Below are positions 11,041 through 22,433 of a stretch of 64,000 bases of DNA, one piece after another; the first letter of the stretch is position 1; the number at the start of each line of letters is the position of its first letter. Location: positions 1,550,001 through 1,614,000 of the forward strand of contig CP079215.1 in NCBI GenBank assembly GCA_019316985.1, in the 5' to 3' direction. The notes beneath the pieces are model-generated. The model saw nothing but the letters and a program-made list of their open reading frames with translations, did not search any database and was not told the origin of the DNA. The DNA comes from Paraniabella defluvii. Its GTDB lineage: Bacteria > Bacteroidota > Bacteroidia > Chitinophagales > Chitinophagaceae. The position numbers and the translations under genes were made by a program.

Positions 11041-12412
11041 ATGACAATACAGTCAAAAACCACCATATTATTCACCTTATTAACGGCAGCTGTTTTTACC
11101 ATTTTGTCGGTTGTTGTATATTATTTCTCCAACAAGTTTGCCTATGCAGATTTTTATAAAAGGCTGGAATTAAGGGTACATATAGCTTCTAAATACCGGT
11201 TTGAAGAGGACCATAACACTACCGAATCGTTTAAAATCATCCAGCAGCAGTTTTTGGAACGTTTGCCCGACGAAAAATCTTATATAGTACCTTTATCACC
11301 GGCCGGAGTACCTCAACCACCTTTTCCTCCCGATGTTCCTGAATCTTATCTACACCGGATAAAAAATGCTGGCGGCGAAACCGTATTTTATCAGCACAGG
11401 CTGGATCATTACGCCGGTATTTTTATAAAGATGAGACCGGCAACTTCCTGGTAATTGAATCAGCGGCCAATATTTACGGCGGCGAGATCATCCGGCAACT
11501 GGGCTATATACTTTTAATTACCCTGATCGCCTCGGTTATTATTATTTACAGCGTAGGACTGTATTTCTCCAAGAGGGCTTTCCGGCCGTTCCGGTACATT
11601 ACAGAGCGGGTCAAATCTATTAGTGAGGGAAACCTGCATCTTCGCCTGAAGCAGCAGCCTGGCAATGATGAAATTGCCGCGTTGGTAGATACCTTCAACA
11701 ATATGCTTGATAAACTTTCTACCGCATTTGAAGCACAAAATAATTTTGTAAGCCACGCATCACACGAGTTCCGCACCCCTCTTACTACCATTATCGCTGA
11801 AGCGGATTATGCTCTTTCGCGGGAACGCAGCCCGGAAGATTATAAGCAAAGCCTTACCAATATCGTGCAACAGTCAGAAAAGCTGCAGCGGCTCACCAAA
11901 GGATTGCTGGCCCTGGCACAATCGGGATTCGACGGTAAAACCCAGCGGTGGGAAAAAATAAGGCTGGACGAGCTCCTCTTTCGAATCAAGGAAAATGTGA
12001 CGGATGTGGAGCCGGAAAACCAGGTACGGATCAGGCTTCCTGATCTTCCCGAACATGAAGACGATATCAGCGTATATGGCAACGAGGAGCTGCTTAAAGT
12101 GGCTCTTGATAATATTGTTCTAAATGGTTGTAAATATTCGGGCAACGCACCGGTAACCATTGAGCTGCAACTGGAAAAAAACAGGCCATCATTATTGTTA
12201 CCGACAAGGGCATTGGTATTCCAACCAACGAGGTTAAATACATTTATGACCCGTTTTTCAGAGCTTCCAACACATCGAGGTTTGAAGGCTATGGAATTGG
12301 TATGCCTTTAACCCGCAATATTATGCGCATGCACCGGGGAAGCATTGAGGTTATTTCGGCTGAAAATCAGGGAACTACTATTAAAGTTTCCCTCCCGCTT
12401 GCTTCGCGGTAG
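11041..12412 (+). CDS. membrane sensor histidine kinase (frameshifted)
   Basis: About 456 residues with breaks near 11425 and 12180. Two N-terminal membrane segments (about 9-30 and 155-175) enclose a periplasmic sensor region of about 120 residues. A HAMP domain follows, then the dimerisation H-box HASHEFRTPLTTIIAEADY with the phospho-accepting His, an N box DNIVLNGCKYS and G boxes DKGIGIP and GYGIGMPLTR. It pairs with the response regulator immediately upstream. Confidence 0.9.
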
Positions 12413-12461
12413 CCTGTTATATTAAAACGGGATTAGAATTAACGCCCGGTTTTAATCTTAC

Positions 12462-12529
12462 TCTAATTTAATTCTAACTACAATCTAACTTCCGTCTTAA
12501 GACCTTCTAATACCAAAGCCACAGTTTTG
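12462..12529 (+). promoter_or_regulatory. five 11-bp-phased TCTAA repeats before a -7 element
   Basis: TCTAA at 12462, 12473, 12484, TCTTA at 12495 and TCTAA at 12506, all exactly 11 bases apart. A -7-like CAGTTTTG lies at 12522-12529, about 11 bases after the last repeat, and the stress-protein start is at 12551. This is the arrangement of an OmpR/PhoB-type activated promoter. The two-component pair directly upstream is the obvious candidate regulator. Confidence 0.65.
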
Positions 12530-12550
12530 CTATAACAAAAACAGCAAACT

Positions 12551-13042
12551 ATGGTTAATATTTTAGTACCAACCGATTTTTCGCAGGCCTCCTTCCGCCT
12601 GGCAGAACAAGCCGTTAAGACATTAAACAAAGAAGTAAATATTATTCTGTTCCATATTTACGAAATGCCCTCAGGTATCAGCGATCTGATACGCCGTGAG
12701 CCACCTTACGCTCAAATGATTAATGACACATTCAGGCAAAACTGTAAATACCTGAAGTATAAATACCCGGAGCTGATCAATAAAATCTGTTTCAAATATC
12801 TTACAGGCAATACCCAGGCTGTTTTCAATCATTTTACTGATGCCAACGATATTGACATGATTGTATGCCCTGAAGATTATGTATTTGTAAAAACCAACAA
12901 AACCAGCATTGATCCGGTTCCCTTTTTTAAAAAGAGCAAAATAGCCCTGCTGAAAGATCTTTCCAAAAGTAAGGTGGCGGCGCCGGCTGATGTTGAGGAA
13001 ATGAACCTGGGTGCGGCGCAGGTTGCCCTGGCAAGTGCATAA
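12551..13042 (+). CDS. universal stress protein family
   Basis: 163 residues, intact. The start MVNILVPTDFSQAS is the typical first strand and Asp of a Usp domain, and the fold pattern continues to about residue 130 with a lysine- and alanine-rich tail. The usual C-terminal ATP-binding Gly motif is not evident, so nucleotide binding is uncertain. First gene behind the phased repeats; the bestrophin-like gene follows 57 bases later and may be co-transcribed. Confidence 0.8.
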   Translation: MVNILVPTDFSQASFRLAEQAVKTLNKEVNIILFHIYEMPSGISDLIRREPPYAQMINDTFRQNCKYLKYKYPELINKICFKYLTGNTQAVFNHFTDANDIDMIVCPEDYVFVKTNKTSIDPVPFFKKSKIALLKDLSKSKVAAPADVEEMNLGAAQVALASA

Positions 13043-13099
13043 AAAGAGCAGCCGGTGTTAAGCCGGTGATTGGATCACAGGAATAAAAAATATCGCTAT

Positions 13100-14105
13100 A
13101 TGTTACTAAAGAAAAATATACCGTTTAAATACGTTTTCGGGAAGATAAAATATGAGATTATAGCGATAGCTGTGTATGCTACCATAATTGCCATACTTTA
13201 TAATTACTCCCACATTACAAGAATTACCATTCCCCTTGCCATACCGGCCATACTGGGAACGGTGATTTCGCTCCTGCTGGGCTTTAGAAGTAACCAGGCC
13301 TATGACCGCTGGTGGGAGGCCCGGCATATATGGGGGCAATTGTTAACGATTCCCGTAACCTGTCGCGCCAGGTAATGAGTTTTACCTATAATAATTATCA
13401 TAGCGAAGATGTGGAAATTTTCAGACAACGCGTTATTCGCCGGCAGATTGGCTGGTGTTATGCATTGGGCCTTCATTTAAGAAAACAAAATGCACTCAGA
13501 GGTCTTGAAAAGTATATTGATCGCGATGAGCTGGAAGCCCTTGCGGATATTGAAAACATTCCTGCCGCTTTATTGGATAACATGGGATCAGACCTGCATC
13601 TTGCCCTCGATAAAGGCTGGATCAACAGCTACCAGCAGGTAGAGCTGGACCGTACTTTATCGAAGCTTACAGACTCAATGGGCAAGTGCGAGCGGATTAA
13701 AAATACTGTTTTCCCCACACCTATAGCCTGTACATACATATATCGCTGATGCTTTTTATTGCATTATTACCATTTGGGGTAATAGAGTATTTTGGTTACG
13801 TGGAAGTGCCTTTGGTAGTAGCTATTGCAGGCAGCTTCCTCCTTATTGAAAAGATGGCGATTCACCTACAGGATCCGTTTGAGAACAAGCCTACGGATAC
13901 CCCTATGACAACTATAGCAAGAAGCATTGAAAAGAACCTGGTGCAGCTATATACTAAAAGTGCCGCCGATAGTACACGCAAATATCAGCTGCCTTTTACA
14001 GAAGCCGTTGTTAGCCCTTTAATCCAAGGTAAATCTGCCAAAGGACAGGAGCATGCCGATACAGCCCCTGTCAATGCTTCCAATAAAGAGTATTATATAT
14101 TGTAG
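13100..14105 (+). CDS. bestrophin family (UPF0187) channel-like membrane protein
   Basis: About 334 residues with breaks near 13330 and 13720. The N-terminal half has two membrane segments and the signature GFRSNQAYDRWWEARHIWG; a second pair of membrane segments lies near 220-260, followed by FENKPTDTPMTTIARSIE, also characteristic. Bacterial bestrophins are inner-membrane ion channels. The tail is hydrophilic. Likely co-transcribed with the stress protein. Confidence 0.88.
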
Positions 14106-14134
14106 CCGAAAACAGCGTTTTGTTAAAACGCAAA

Positions 14135-14160
14135 AGCGAGGCCAAGGCCTCGCTTTTTTT
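14135..14160 (+). terminator. intrinsic terminator after the bestrophin gene
   Basis: Stem AGCGAGGCC / GGCCTCGCT with a 2-base loop, followed by a run of T. Confidence 0.92.
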
Positions 14161-14339
14161 CAAAATATATTCCACCTCCCTGTACTATACAAAAAAGCAT
14201 CGTGTTCGTAGCTTCAGAGTCAGTTGCCTAAGTCTTTCCGCCTAAAACCCGATGCCTTAAATAGCTTTAGCATTGTCTTGTAGAGTAGATATCAGCAATT
14301 TAAGTCTGCATATTTTATGCGAAGTTAAATACACTATCA

Positions 14340-14640
14340 ACCTACAGAACAACTGGCAAGGCCGCCGCTAAATGTTTGCCTCGGCAGTTACTGAAAACAG
14401 GTACTCTTCCTGAAACACGCTCGATATCACTATCGTCCGTTATCTCAATGTTGATATACCATTTCTGCCAGCCTTAGCTTTCACAGCTTCATACATCCAC
14501 TTTTGTATGCGCCGCTGCAACCGGACATAAACACAAATTGTATTGGTGCCCAAATTGAAGTTTTGCGATACATTTGTCAAAGAATCTGCTGCAATCACAG
14601 CTGTAACTTAATGCTTCGTTTTGAAATAGTAATTTATCAG
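14340..14640 (-). pseudogene. possible remnant gene in a 685-base gap
   Basis: Between the terminator at 14160 and the peptidase start at 14846 no intact gene is seen. On the minus strand, two frames together give protein-like sequence, including AADSLTNVSQNFNLGTNTI, RRIQKWMYEAVKAKAG and, after a shift near 14470, YINIEITDDSDIERVSGRVP and a stop near 14342. No family is recognised and no start is visible. It may be a decayed or indel-damaged gene, or chance. Confidence 0.3.
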
Positions 14641-14845
14641 CCGTGCATTATGAAGATACGAATCTGCAAACCCTGTTTCAAAATTTTTAAAGCATTATCT
14701 ACGCACCTGTTATGAACAGACTTATGCACATATACCCAGCGTATAATGCACATAATTACGGGCTTTATAAAGATTTACAGGCGGCATGAATAGTTTTTAG
14801 CAAAACCGTCGTCTAAAAATTAAATTACTTCATAAAACATTTAAT

Positions 14846-16876
14846 ATGTATCCGTACCCTTTAAAAGGAATTCACTCCTGGCCATTTTTGTAGCAGGAGC
14901 ACTGGCCACAAACGCACAGCAGGGACAAAAAGGTTTCATCGACAAAAGCAATATGGACTTTGCGGTTAACCCGGTGACGATTTTTATACCTATGCCAACG
15001 GAAACTGGCTAAAAAACAATCCGGTTCCACCCAAAGAAACCCGCTGGGGAAGCTTTAACCAGTTGCGTGATTTTAATATCAATGCTGTTAAAACTATCCT
15101 GGAAAAAGCTGCTGCTGATAAAGTGCACCGGCCGGATCAGTAACCCGCCGCGTTGGAGATTTTTATGCCGCCGGCATGGACAGCATGGCCATAGAAAAGC
15201 TGGGCTACACTCCTATAAAAAAGACCTGGCCCGTATTACCGCAATTAAAGACCTAAAGGGTGTACTCGATGAGATGAATTACCTCCGCTCTAATGGAGTG
15301 GCCTCCCCGTTATACGGTTTTTCAATTGGCCAGGACCGGAAGAATGTGGAAAATATGATACCCCAACTTTCTCAGGGAGGCATTGGATTGGCCGATAGGG
15401 ATTACTACCTGAAGGACGATGCCCGCTCTCAAAATATAAGAGCCGCCTACTCAAACTATATTGTGCGGTTGTTTACATTAACCGGCAGCAATGAAGCAAG
15501 GGCCAGACAAAATGCTGAAGCGATCTTGAACATTGAAAAACAATTGGCCAATGCTCAACTGAGCCGTGTGGAGATGCGGGACGCCTATCGCACTTATAAC
15601 AAATTCAGTGTTGCTGATTTCAGCCGCCAAACACCACATCTTAAGTGGAACCAGATATTAACCGCTTTAAAAGCTCCCGGCCAGGACACTATATTGGTGA
15701 ACAATCCTGCATTTTTGTTACCGCCGATTCACTATTGCAGACAGTGCCTCTGGATGATTGGAAAGCCTACCTGCAATGGTATATTTTGCGTGGCGCGGCA
15801 CCCTACCTCAGCAGCCGGTTTGTAGATGCCAGTTTTGATTTTAACCAGGTTATTACCGGCCAGAAAGTACCTACTCCCAGATGGCAGCGTATATCGTCGC
15901 TAACGGATGGCAATATTGAGAGCTACTGGGACAGTTGTATGTTAAGGAGTATTTTAAACCCGCTGCTAAATTAAGAATGGAAGAGCTGGTCAACAATCTG
16001 CGTAAGGCCTATGCCAACCGTATACAACAACTGGACTGGATGAGCGAGGCAACCAAGCAAAAAGCATTGGCTAAGCTGGCCGCGTTCAGGCCCAAAATTG
16101 CTTATCCTGATAAATGGCAGCCTTACGACGGTTTGCACATCAGCAGAACCGGTTTTTTCCAAAATATAAGAAATGCCGATGCCTGGAGCTATAATTATAT
16201 GGTGAGCCGGTTGGGCAAACCTGTAGACAGGAGCGTTGGGGTATGACGCCTCCTACCGTAAATGCATATTATAATGCTACGTTGAACGAAATTGTATTTC
16301 CGGCAGGTATTTTACAATTTCCGTTCTTCGATGCCAATGCGGACGATGCTATAAACTATGGCGGTATTGAGCGGTGATCGGCCATGAAATGTCTCATGGA
16401 TTTGATGACAATGGTAGTAAGTACGATGCCGACGGTACGCTTAGAAACTGGTGGACAGAAGAGGACCGGAAAAAATTTGATGCCAAAGCTGACGCCCTTG
16501 CCAGGCAGTTTGACGGGTACACGGTGCTGGACACTTTACATGTAAATGGTAAGCTGACGCTTGGAGAAAATATCGGGGACCTGGGTGGATTAAACGTGGC
16601 TTATGAGGCTTTTAAAATGACAAAGCAAGGCCAAAGCAACGAAAGATCGACGGGTTAACACCCGATCAACGGTTTTTCCTGGCGTGGGCACAGGTATGGC
16701 GTACCAACACGCTGCCGCAAACAGCGGCTCAGTTACTTAAAACAGACAACCACTCTCCGGGCGAATACAGAACTATCGGGCCACTGGTGAATATGGATGC
16801 CTGGTATAAAGCTTTCGACGTGAAAGAGAATAATAAACTATACAAAAAGCCGGAAGAGCGCATCCGGATCTGGTAG
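14846..16876 (+). CDS. M13 family zinc metallopeptidase (PepO/neprilysin-like, frameshifted)
   Basis: About 675 residues in the reconstructed frame, with at least seven breaks (near 14862, 14970, 15140, 15700, 15930, 16235, 16370, 16645). An N-terminal export signal ([15 protein letters not shown]) is followed by the M13 N-domain starting [19 protein letters not shown]. The zinc site HEMSHGFDD and the third-ligand segment [10 protein letters not shown] are present, as is the [16 protein letters not shown] region. Ends PEERIRIW, the usual family terminus. Predicted periplasmic or secreted oligopeptidase. Confidence 0.9.
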
Positions 16877-16899
16877 TTACAAAAACTATTATTGACTTA

Positions 16900-16935
16900 A
16901 AACTATAAAAGCCGCTTTCGCGGCTTTTATAGTTT
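16900..16935. terminator. bidirectional terminator between convergent genes
   Basis: Perfect 16-bp inverted repeat with a TTTC loop, A/T-rich outer half and GC-rich inner half, between the stops of the peptidase (+) and the gene at 16958 (-). Confidence 0.9.
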
Positions 16936-16957
16936 CCATTCCTGAATGTATAAGCAA

Positions 16958-18344
16958 TTAGTCGGCTTTATAAGCGGTTACAACACCAGAGGTTGATTTT
17001 TTCCCGTCTTTATCTACCTGCACAATTCTTACAAACAATTTGCTGTCTGCATGTACATCTACCTGATCGCTGCTTTTGCTACAAGAAGCAAAAGCCAGTC
17101 CCACACCCATTACCATCATTACTGAAAAGAGAAGCTTGTTCTTCCTGTTTACCAATAAAAGAATAACAGCCAAAGACAATAATGAAATGCCCATTACTGC
17201 TACCGGTATATCTACCGTTTTAGAAAAATTGTAATCGAGGGTTTTATCGGAATTACCATTAAGGGCTTTTGTATTAATTGTTCCTACTTTGGTAAAGCTC
17301 TTTCCGTCTTTCGACACTTCTATTTCAAAACGCTCGTTATTTGTTTCAGACAAAGTGCTCCAGTTAACGATTAAAGATTGGTCAACAATTTTTGCCGAAA
17401 TTCCGCCGTAAACTACAGGCAATACAGTTGAAGCAGGAAAATAGGATGTTGCAAGATCTGCAATACCCTGGGCATTGGCGGTGCTGATGGGTGATGCCGA
17501 CATGATGAAGTCGCCGTTTACATCGCGGGTTAACATATAGATGCCACCCTGGGTTCCTCCTGTATAGCCAGGTAAAAGTTGCCAGAGGAAGCTACAGCCA
17601 ATCCAACCGCGTAGTCAGAAAAATTAGTACCGGAGCTGTTTTTAACATCATATCTTGCCTGAAGATTGGTAGTACCTGCGTTGCTTGTTGATATACCGCT
17701 GGCGGCTACAAAATAAATAGTAGCATTGCCCTGGGGTGCGTCTTCATTGATCAGTGCATAAAGGTTTCCGCTGCCATCAAAAGCGATATCGCCATTTCTA
17801 AGCGCCGCTGCAGGAGCCCCTCCGTTAATAGTAATGTTTCCCAGCATTTGAAAATTAGTTGCAGTTCCACCAGGACCTGGCTGAAACTTGGCCAGATATA
17901 AAACACTGCTTCCTTCATTGATGGTTACATAAATGCTGCCATCCGGCGCAGCTGCCATACTTCTGAACGTAGCATCAGCAGTTGAAGCACCATTCACATC
18001 ATCAGTAAACGCTTCCTGCGACACAGGCTCGGTTGTTGTTGTTGGGGTGGGATAAGCAGCTATGGAACGTACTGTAAACGTACCCCGTTAGTTACATTTT
18101 GCGTAATATAATATAAGTACCCGTTGTTAGCCAAAGCAAGGGCCGCACTTACCATTGTTGCATCAGATGCAGCATAAGTAGCAGAAGCTGCTCCGGCGCC
18201 TGTAACAGGATTTACATTAGTAATCTGGTTTATACCCAGGCCCGCCAACGCATCATTGTTTATTGTATAAATGGTATCCGTCTGCGCCATAGCCGCAGAA
18301 AAAAAGAACATAAGGGCGCTTAAAAAAGCCGAACATTTTTTCAT
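16958..18344 (-). CDS. exported surface protein, unknown function (frameshifted)
   Basis: About 460 residues with breaks near 18050 and 17550. Signal peptide MKKCSAFLSALMFFFSAAMA, then a Gly/Ala/Asn-rich region with repeated four- to five-strand units (such as GSIYVTINEGSSVLYLAKF) resembling beta-propeller or NHL-type proteins, then a domain ERFEIEVSKDGKSFTKVGTI often seen in Bacteroidetes secreted proteins. Near the C-terminus is a hydrophobic pair of segments followed by a second Cys-containing stretch and a short hydrophilic tail, which is odd for a secreted protein. No specific function recognised. Confidence 0.6.
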
Positions 18345-18391
18345 AAGATGAGATGTTTTAATAATTAGAATTGTTTAGAAGTATATACATT

Positions 18392-19548
18392 TTATTTAAG
18401 AGTATAAAAAGACATGCGGCGCCAATAAAACTCCAGCGGGCCGTAGCGATTTTGATTAAGCCAGTATTTTGAAAACAGGATCTGCGCAAAAGTAATTACT
18501 GCAAACAGGAGAACTATTGAACTACTTGATAGGTAAGCCACACCATTGAGCGCAAAAGGAGCGAATAAAATACCACCCAGTACAGACTGGGATACGTAGT
18601 TGGTAAGGCTCATTCTGCCATAAAGCTGCAAGGGAGCGAAATACCGTGCAGGAAATATATCGTAAATAAATATAATAATAATGATATAAATAAAAGCAAA
18701 TGATAACCCCGACCAGTTGGCTAACATTAATGTAAGCTCATTTGATACGGGTAACCCTGCGTTAAGCTTTCCGAACAACCAACTTCCCAGAATAACCACC
18801 ACCGGTATAACCAGGTAGCGGAGATTTCTCCTGCCATTTTCAATAAAGAACATAAAGCGGCCACTTTGTCCCAGGTAAAAGCCTAACAGCATCAATCCTA
18901 TTGTCTGGCTGATACGCCCCATTTCCAGCGCCCATAAAAATTGCCGATCTGGCCTTTCGTCAGATTTGTCCATGCAATTTCAGGGATATTGCCGCTGAGA
19001 ATGGTATTGTCTACCTCTTTAATAAAATCAGACGAATGATAATTAAGAACATTTACATTGCCTCCGGCCAGGTGAATGATGATCTGAATCCACACCAGCG
19101 GCTGGGATAGAAAAAACACCACGAGATAAGGAATCCATTTCAACGGAAGCTTTACCAGCAGCAAAACGAGCATGCCTACAATTACATATAATCCTAAAAT
19201 GTCGCCGTCGGGGAAAAATACAGCGTTAAGGCAGGCAAAAGGTATAAGCCCTAATAACCGCCTGTAAGAGCGTAGCGACGACTTACCGTTGGAAGACTGC
19301 GCCACCAGGAACATAGAAAAGCCGAATAGCAGTGCAAATATGGGGTAGGTTTTATCAGTCAGGAAATGGTAATCGGCAGTTTCTATCAGTTTGTCGATCC
19401 TGAACAAAAAACCATTATGAGAATATTTATTGCCTCTGTAATCGAATCGCGCAATGAAATGCCTTAAGAAGATTCCAAGGAGCGCAAATCCGCGGAGTAC
19501 ATCTATGACATCAATCCTATTGGCTATATTTGTTTCAGAACGTCGCAT
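18392..19548 (-). CDS. DUF418 family membrane protein
   Basis: About 385 residues with one break near 18935. Starts with the acyltransferase-like N-terminal IDVIDVLRGFALLGIFLRH and ends with the DUF418 pattern GRMSLTNYVSQSVLGG and FSKYWLNQNRYGPLEFYWR. About ten membrane segments. Family role is not firmly known. Stands alone. Confidence 0.85.
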
Positions 19549-19680
19549 TAGAAGTGTAAGGGCTTAATTCTAATCAGAATGCTAATGTAAGCCATTTAAA
19601 AAGACGGCATACCTGTTTTTAGATGAAACAGGCCATTTTATCGACGAGTAATGCCTTTTTTAGTTAAATCGTATTAAAAA

Positions 19681-20467
19681 ATGATTAATATTATAGCTAT
19701 CGACCTCGATGGGTCTTTATTAGATGACAACAAAAACCTGCCGGGCGATTTTTGGGAAGTAGCAGAACAGGTTTTTAAAACGGGAACCCATATGATAATT
19801 GCCAGCGGGCGTCCTTCCATAATATAGCTTCTGTTTTTGAACCAATAAAAGACAAACTATATTTTGCCTGTGATAATGGCGCTTATGTGGTACATGCCAG
19901 CGAAGAGCTGCTGGTAAATCAATTAAATGCAACTGCCATAAAAAGTTTTGTAGAAATATCAAGGCCTATTAAAGATGTGTACCCCGTTTTATGCGGGAAG
20001 CACTTAGCTTACATCGAAAACACGGATAAGGAGTTTACAGACCAGGCACTAAAATATTACCAGGAATACAAAATAGTGGACGACCTTACAAAAGTAGACG
20101 ATGTTATACTCAAGATATCTCTTTGCGATCTTGCAGGATCCGAAGCGAACAGCTATCCTTTTTATAAACAGTTTGAAAACGAATTTAAAGTAGCCGTTGC
20201 AGGGCAAATATGGCTCGACATCACCAATATAGACGGCAGTAAGGGAACAGCGATAAAAAGATACAGGATAAGCTGGGCGTATCTCCGCAGGAGACGCTGG
20301 TTTTCGGAGATTACCTGAACGACCTGGATATGATACAAGAGGCGGGCTTCAGCTATGCAATGAAAAATGCCCATCCAAAAATCATCGAAGCTGCGAAATA
20401 TGTTACTGAGCTGGATAACAACCATGGAGGCGTTACTCATACAATCAAAAAGTTGCTGAACCTTTAA
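19681..20467 (+). CDS. Cof-type HAD-superfamily hydrolase (frameshifted)
   Basis: About 262 residues with breaks near 19815 and 20262. HAD motif I AIDLDGSLLDD, motif II IASGRP, motif III Lys near GSKGTAIK, and motif IV GDYLNDLDMI are all visible, with the capping domain between motifs II and III typical of Cof-type sugar-phosphate or nucleotide phosphatases. Overlaps by 4 bases, tail to tail, with the glycosyltransferase. Confidence 0.88.
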
Positions 20468-21438
20468 GCAAACAACTTTTCCATACTTTGAGGTATACTT
20501 TTGCTATAATCTATTTGTAGCGGTTGATAATCGTTAACCCATGTTTCAAAGTCGTTGGCAAAATTCCCGTTGATCTTTTCTAATGTCATCACCCCCATAT
20601 CCCGCAGGGCCGCAGCATTACAGCATTGCTCATACTGTCCCCTGATGGGGATGGCCATTATTTTTTTTCCCAAATGAATTGCTTCTGACGGTGTTTCAAA
20701 ACCGCCACCGGTAATGATGGCGGAACAATGGATAAGGCTCTGGTTAAACTGGCTTTTGTCAACGGGTTTAAATGTTATATTGCCAACCGTACGGTCCTGC
20801 CGGCTCTGGCGGCTGAAAATCTGGAACTGATGCTCTTTAAAACCTGAGAAAATTTCTACTAACTGGGGCTCACAGTACGAGGGCAGGTAAACCGTGATAT
20901 ATCCTCCGTCTTTCGGTGTAGCTTCCAGTATTTCTTTTTTTATAATGGGGTAATAATAAAGTCGTCATAGTTTTTAAAGTGCAGGCCTATATACCGGTCG
21001 GCTCTGGCATAGTGTTTTAATAACCACTCTCCTGTTTTACTTTTTTGCAAAGGCCGGGGCACTTTCGTAGACTGGAAGCTTGCCTGGTGCCCGAAATTTA
21101 CCGAAGGAACTTTTTTGCAGCACAGGCCGAAGCCGTAATATAGTCATAGTCGTTAATCACCAGGTCGTATTTCTCTACCGGCAACTCCTGATCTCTTTCC
21201 TGAGCGTAACCGGGTTGATTGCTTTGGCAATGCGCCAGTAATCCAGGGCGCCGTTACAAGTGTAATAAAGGCTTAAACCCTTACTCCTATACGCTATAGG
21301 AGCATCTAATTTCAGGTTGCTGTTATCGCCGCTTAAAAAGATATCTACCTGGCCATATTGCTGCAAATAGGGAAGCAACTCCATGCTACGGCTGATATGT
21401 CCATTACCTGTTGCCTGAACGGCGTAAAAGATCTTCAT
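20464..21438 (-). CDS. glycosyltransferase, GT28-like (frameshifted)
   Basis: About 324 residues with breaks near 21175, 21110, 20955 and 20700. Starts MKIFYAVQATGNGHISRSME, the nucleotide-sugar transferase N-terminus with Gly-x-Gly-His, and near the C-terminus has ITGGGFETPSEAIHLGKK, the donor-binding region of GT28/MurG-like enzymes. It is 2 bases downstream of the phosphoesterase gene in the same direction, suggesting a two-gene unit acting on envelope lipids; that role is inference. Confidence 0.8.
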
Positions 21439-21440
21439 AT

Positions 21441-22275
21441 TTATTTAGCTAAGGAATGTAAGTAAAAAGCTATTTCACTGGTGAGCACTTCTGTTTGCGG
21501 AACTTGCCTTACCGGCTTTTCTGCTACAATTTCTTTTTCGTTATAGGTATAAAGATTCCACTCCCCGTCGTAGTATTCTAAAGATGTCATATTCTCCACC
21601 CAATCTCCTGAATTGAGGTAGCAAACCGAACCCCTCTCATTGGTAATCGTTCTTTTTTAGGTTGATGGATATGGCCGCAAATAACATTGTCAAAACCTTT
21701 TTCGATAGCGATCTCGGCTATTTTTTGCTCGTACTCGTCTATTTTTATAAATCGCTTATTAAACTGCTGCATGATCGTTTTGGCAAGAGAAAGTTTTCTT
21801 TACCAAAAAGTTGCATAATGAAATTAGCTACCTTATTAAAGCCCAAAAGCACTGCATAGCCATTGCTTCCTAATTTACCCAGAAATTTGGCCTGCTTTGA
21901 AGTGGTATGATCGAATACATCGCCATGGAATATCCAGGTTTTTTTACCGTTTACTTCTATAGCAACCTTATCGGCCAGCAAAAAATTGCCCAGTTCCAGA
22001 TCGGAATATTTACGGAAAGCATCATCGTGGTTGCCAGTGATATATACCACCCGTGTACCACTGGAAAGCTTGCTGAAAATTTCTTTTATTGCTACAATAT
22101 GGGCGGGAGGAAAGTACCTTTTACTAAACTGCCAGCCATCAATAATATCGCCGTTTAGCACCAGCAAACGGGGCTCGATACTTCGCAAATAAGCTGCAAA
22201 CTCATTTGCCCGGGATGCATAGGTTCCAAGGTGCAGGTCCGATATCACCGCTACTTCCACCGGTCTTTTATTCAT
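21441..22275 (-). CDS. metallophosphoesterase, LpxH-like (frameshifted)
   Basis: About 277 residues with breaks near 21785 and 21612. Calcineurin-type metal motifs in order: SDLHLGT, NGDIIDGW, TGNHDD, HGDVFDH and GHIHQPK. The spacing fits UDP-2,3-diacylglucosamine diphosphatase and relatives. True LpxH is not certain, as Bacteroidetes carry several such phosphoesterases. Precedes the glycosyltransferase in one unit. Confidence 0.82.
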
Positions 22276-22433
22276 AGCTCCTAGAGTTTACCAAAACTCC
22301 GCTATTGCTATAAATTAATTGTTACGGCAGCGTTACCTGATTGTTATCAATGCCGCCAGTACGGCGATGGTTATTACCGGAACAAGTCAACCCCGTCAGT
22401 CTCAGCGCTCAAGCACAGGAATGATAAACCGGC

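Noticed and set aside
13106..13339. Long ORFs antisense to the bestrophin and response regulator genes
   Set aside because: They have no start signals or family features and mirror strongly supported plus-strand proteins.
20464..21438. Four separate small ORFs
   Set aside because: They join in order into one glycosyltransferase with consistent N- and C-terminal domains.
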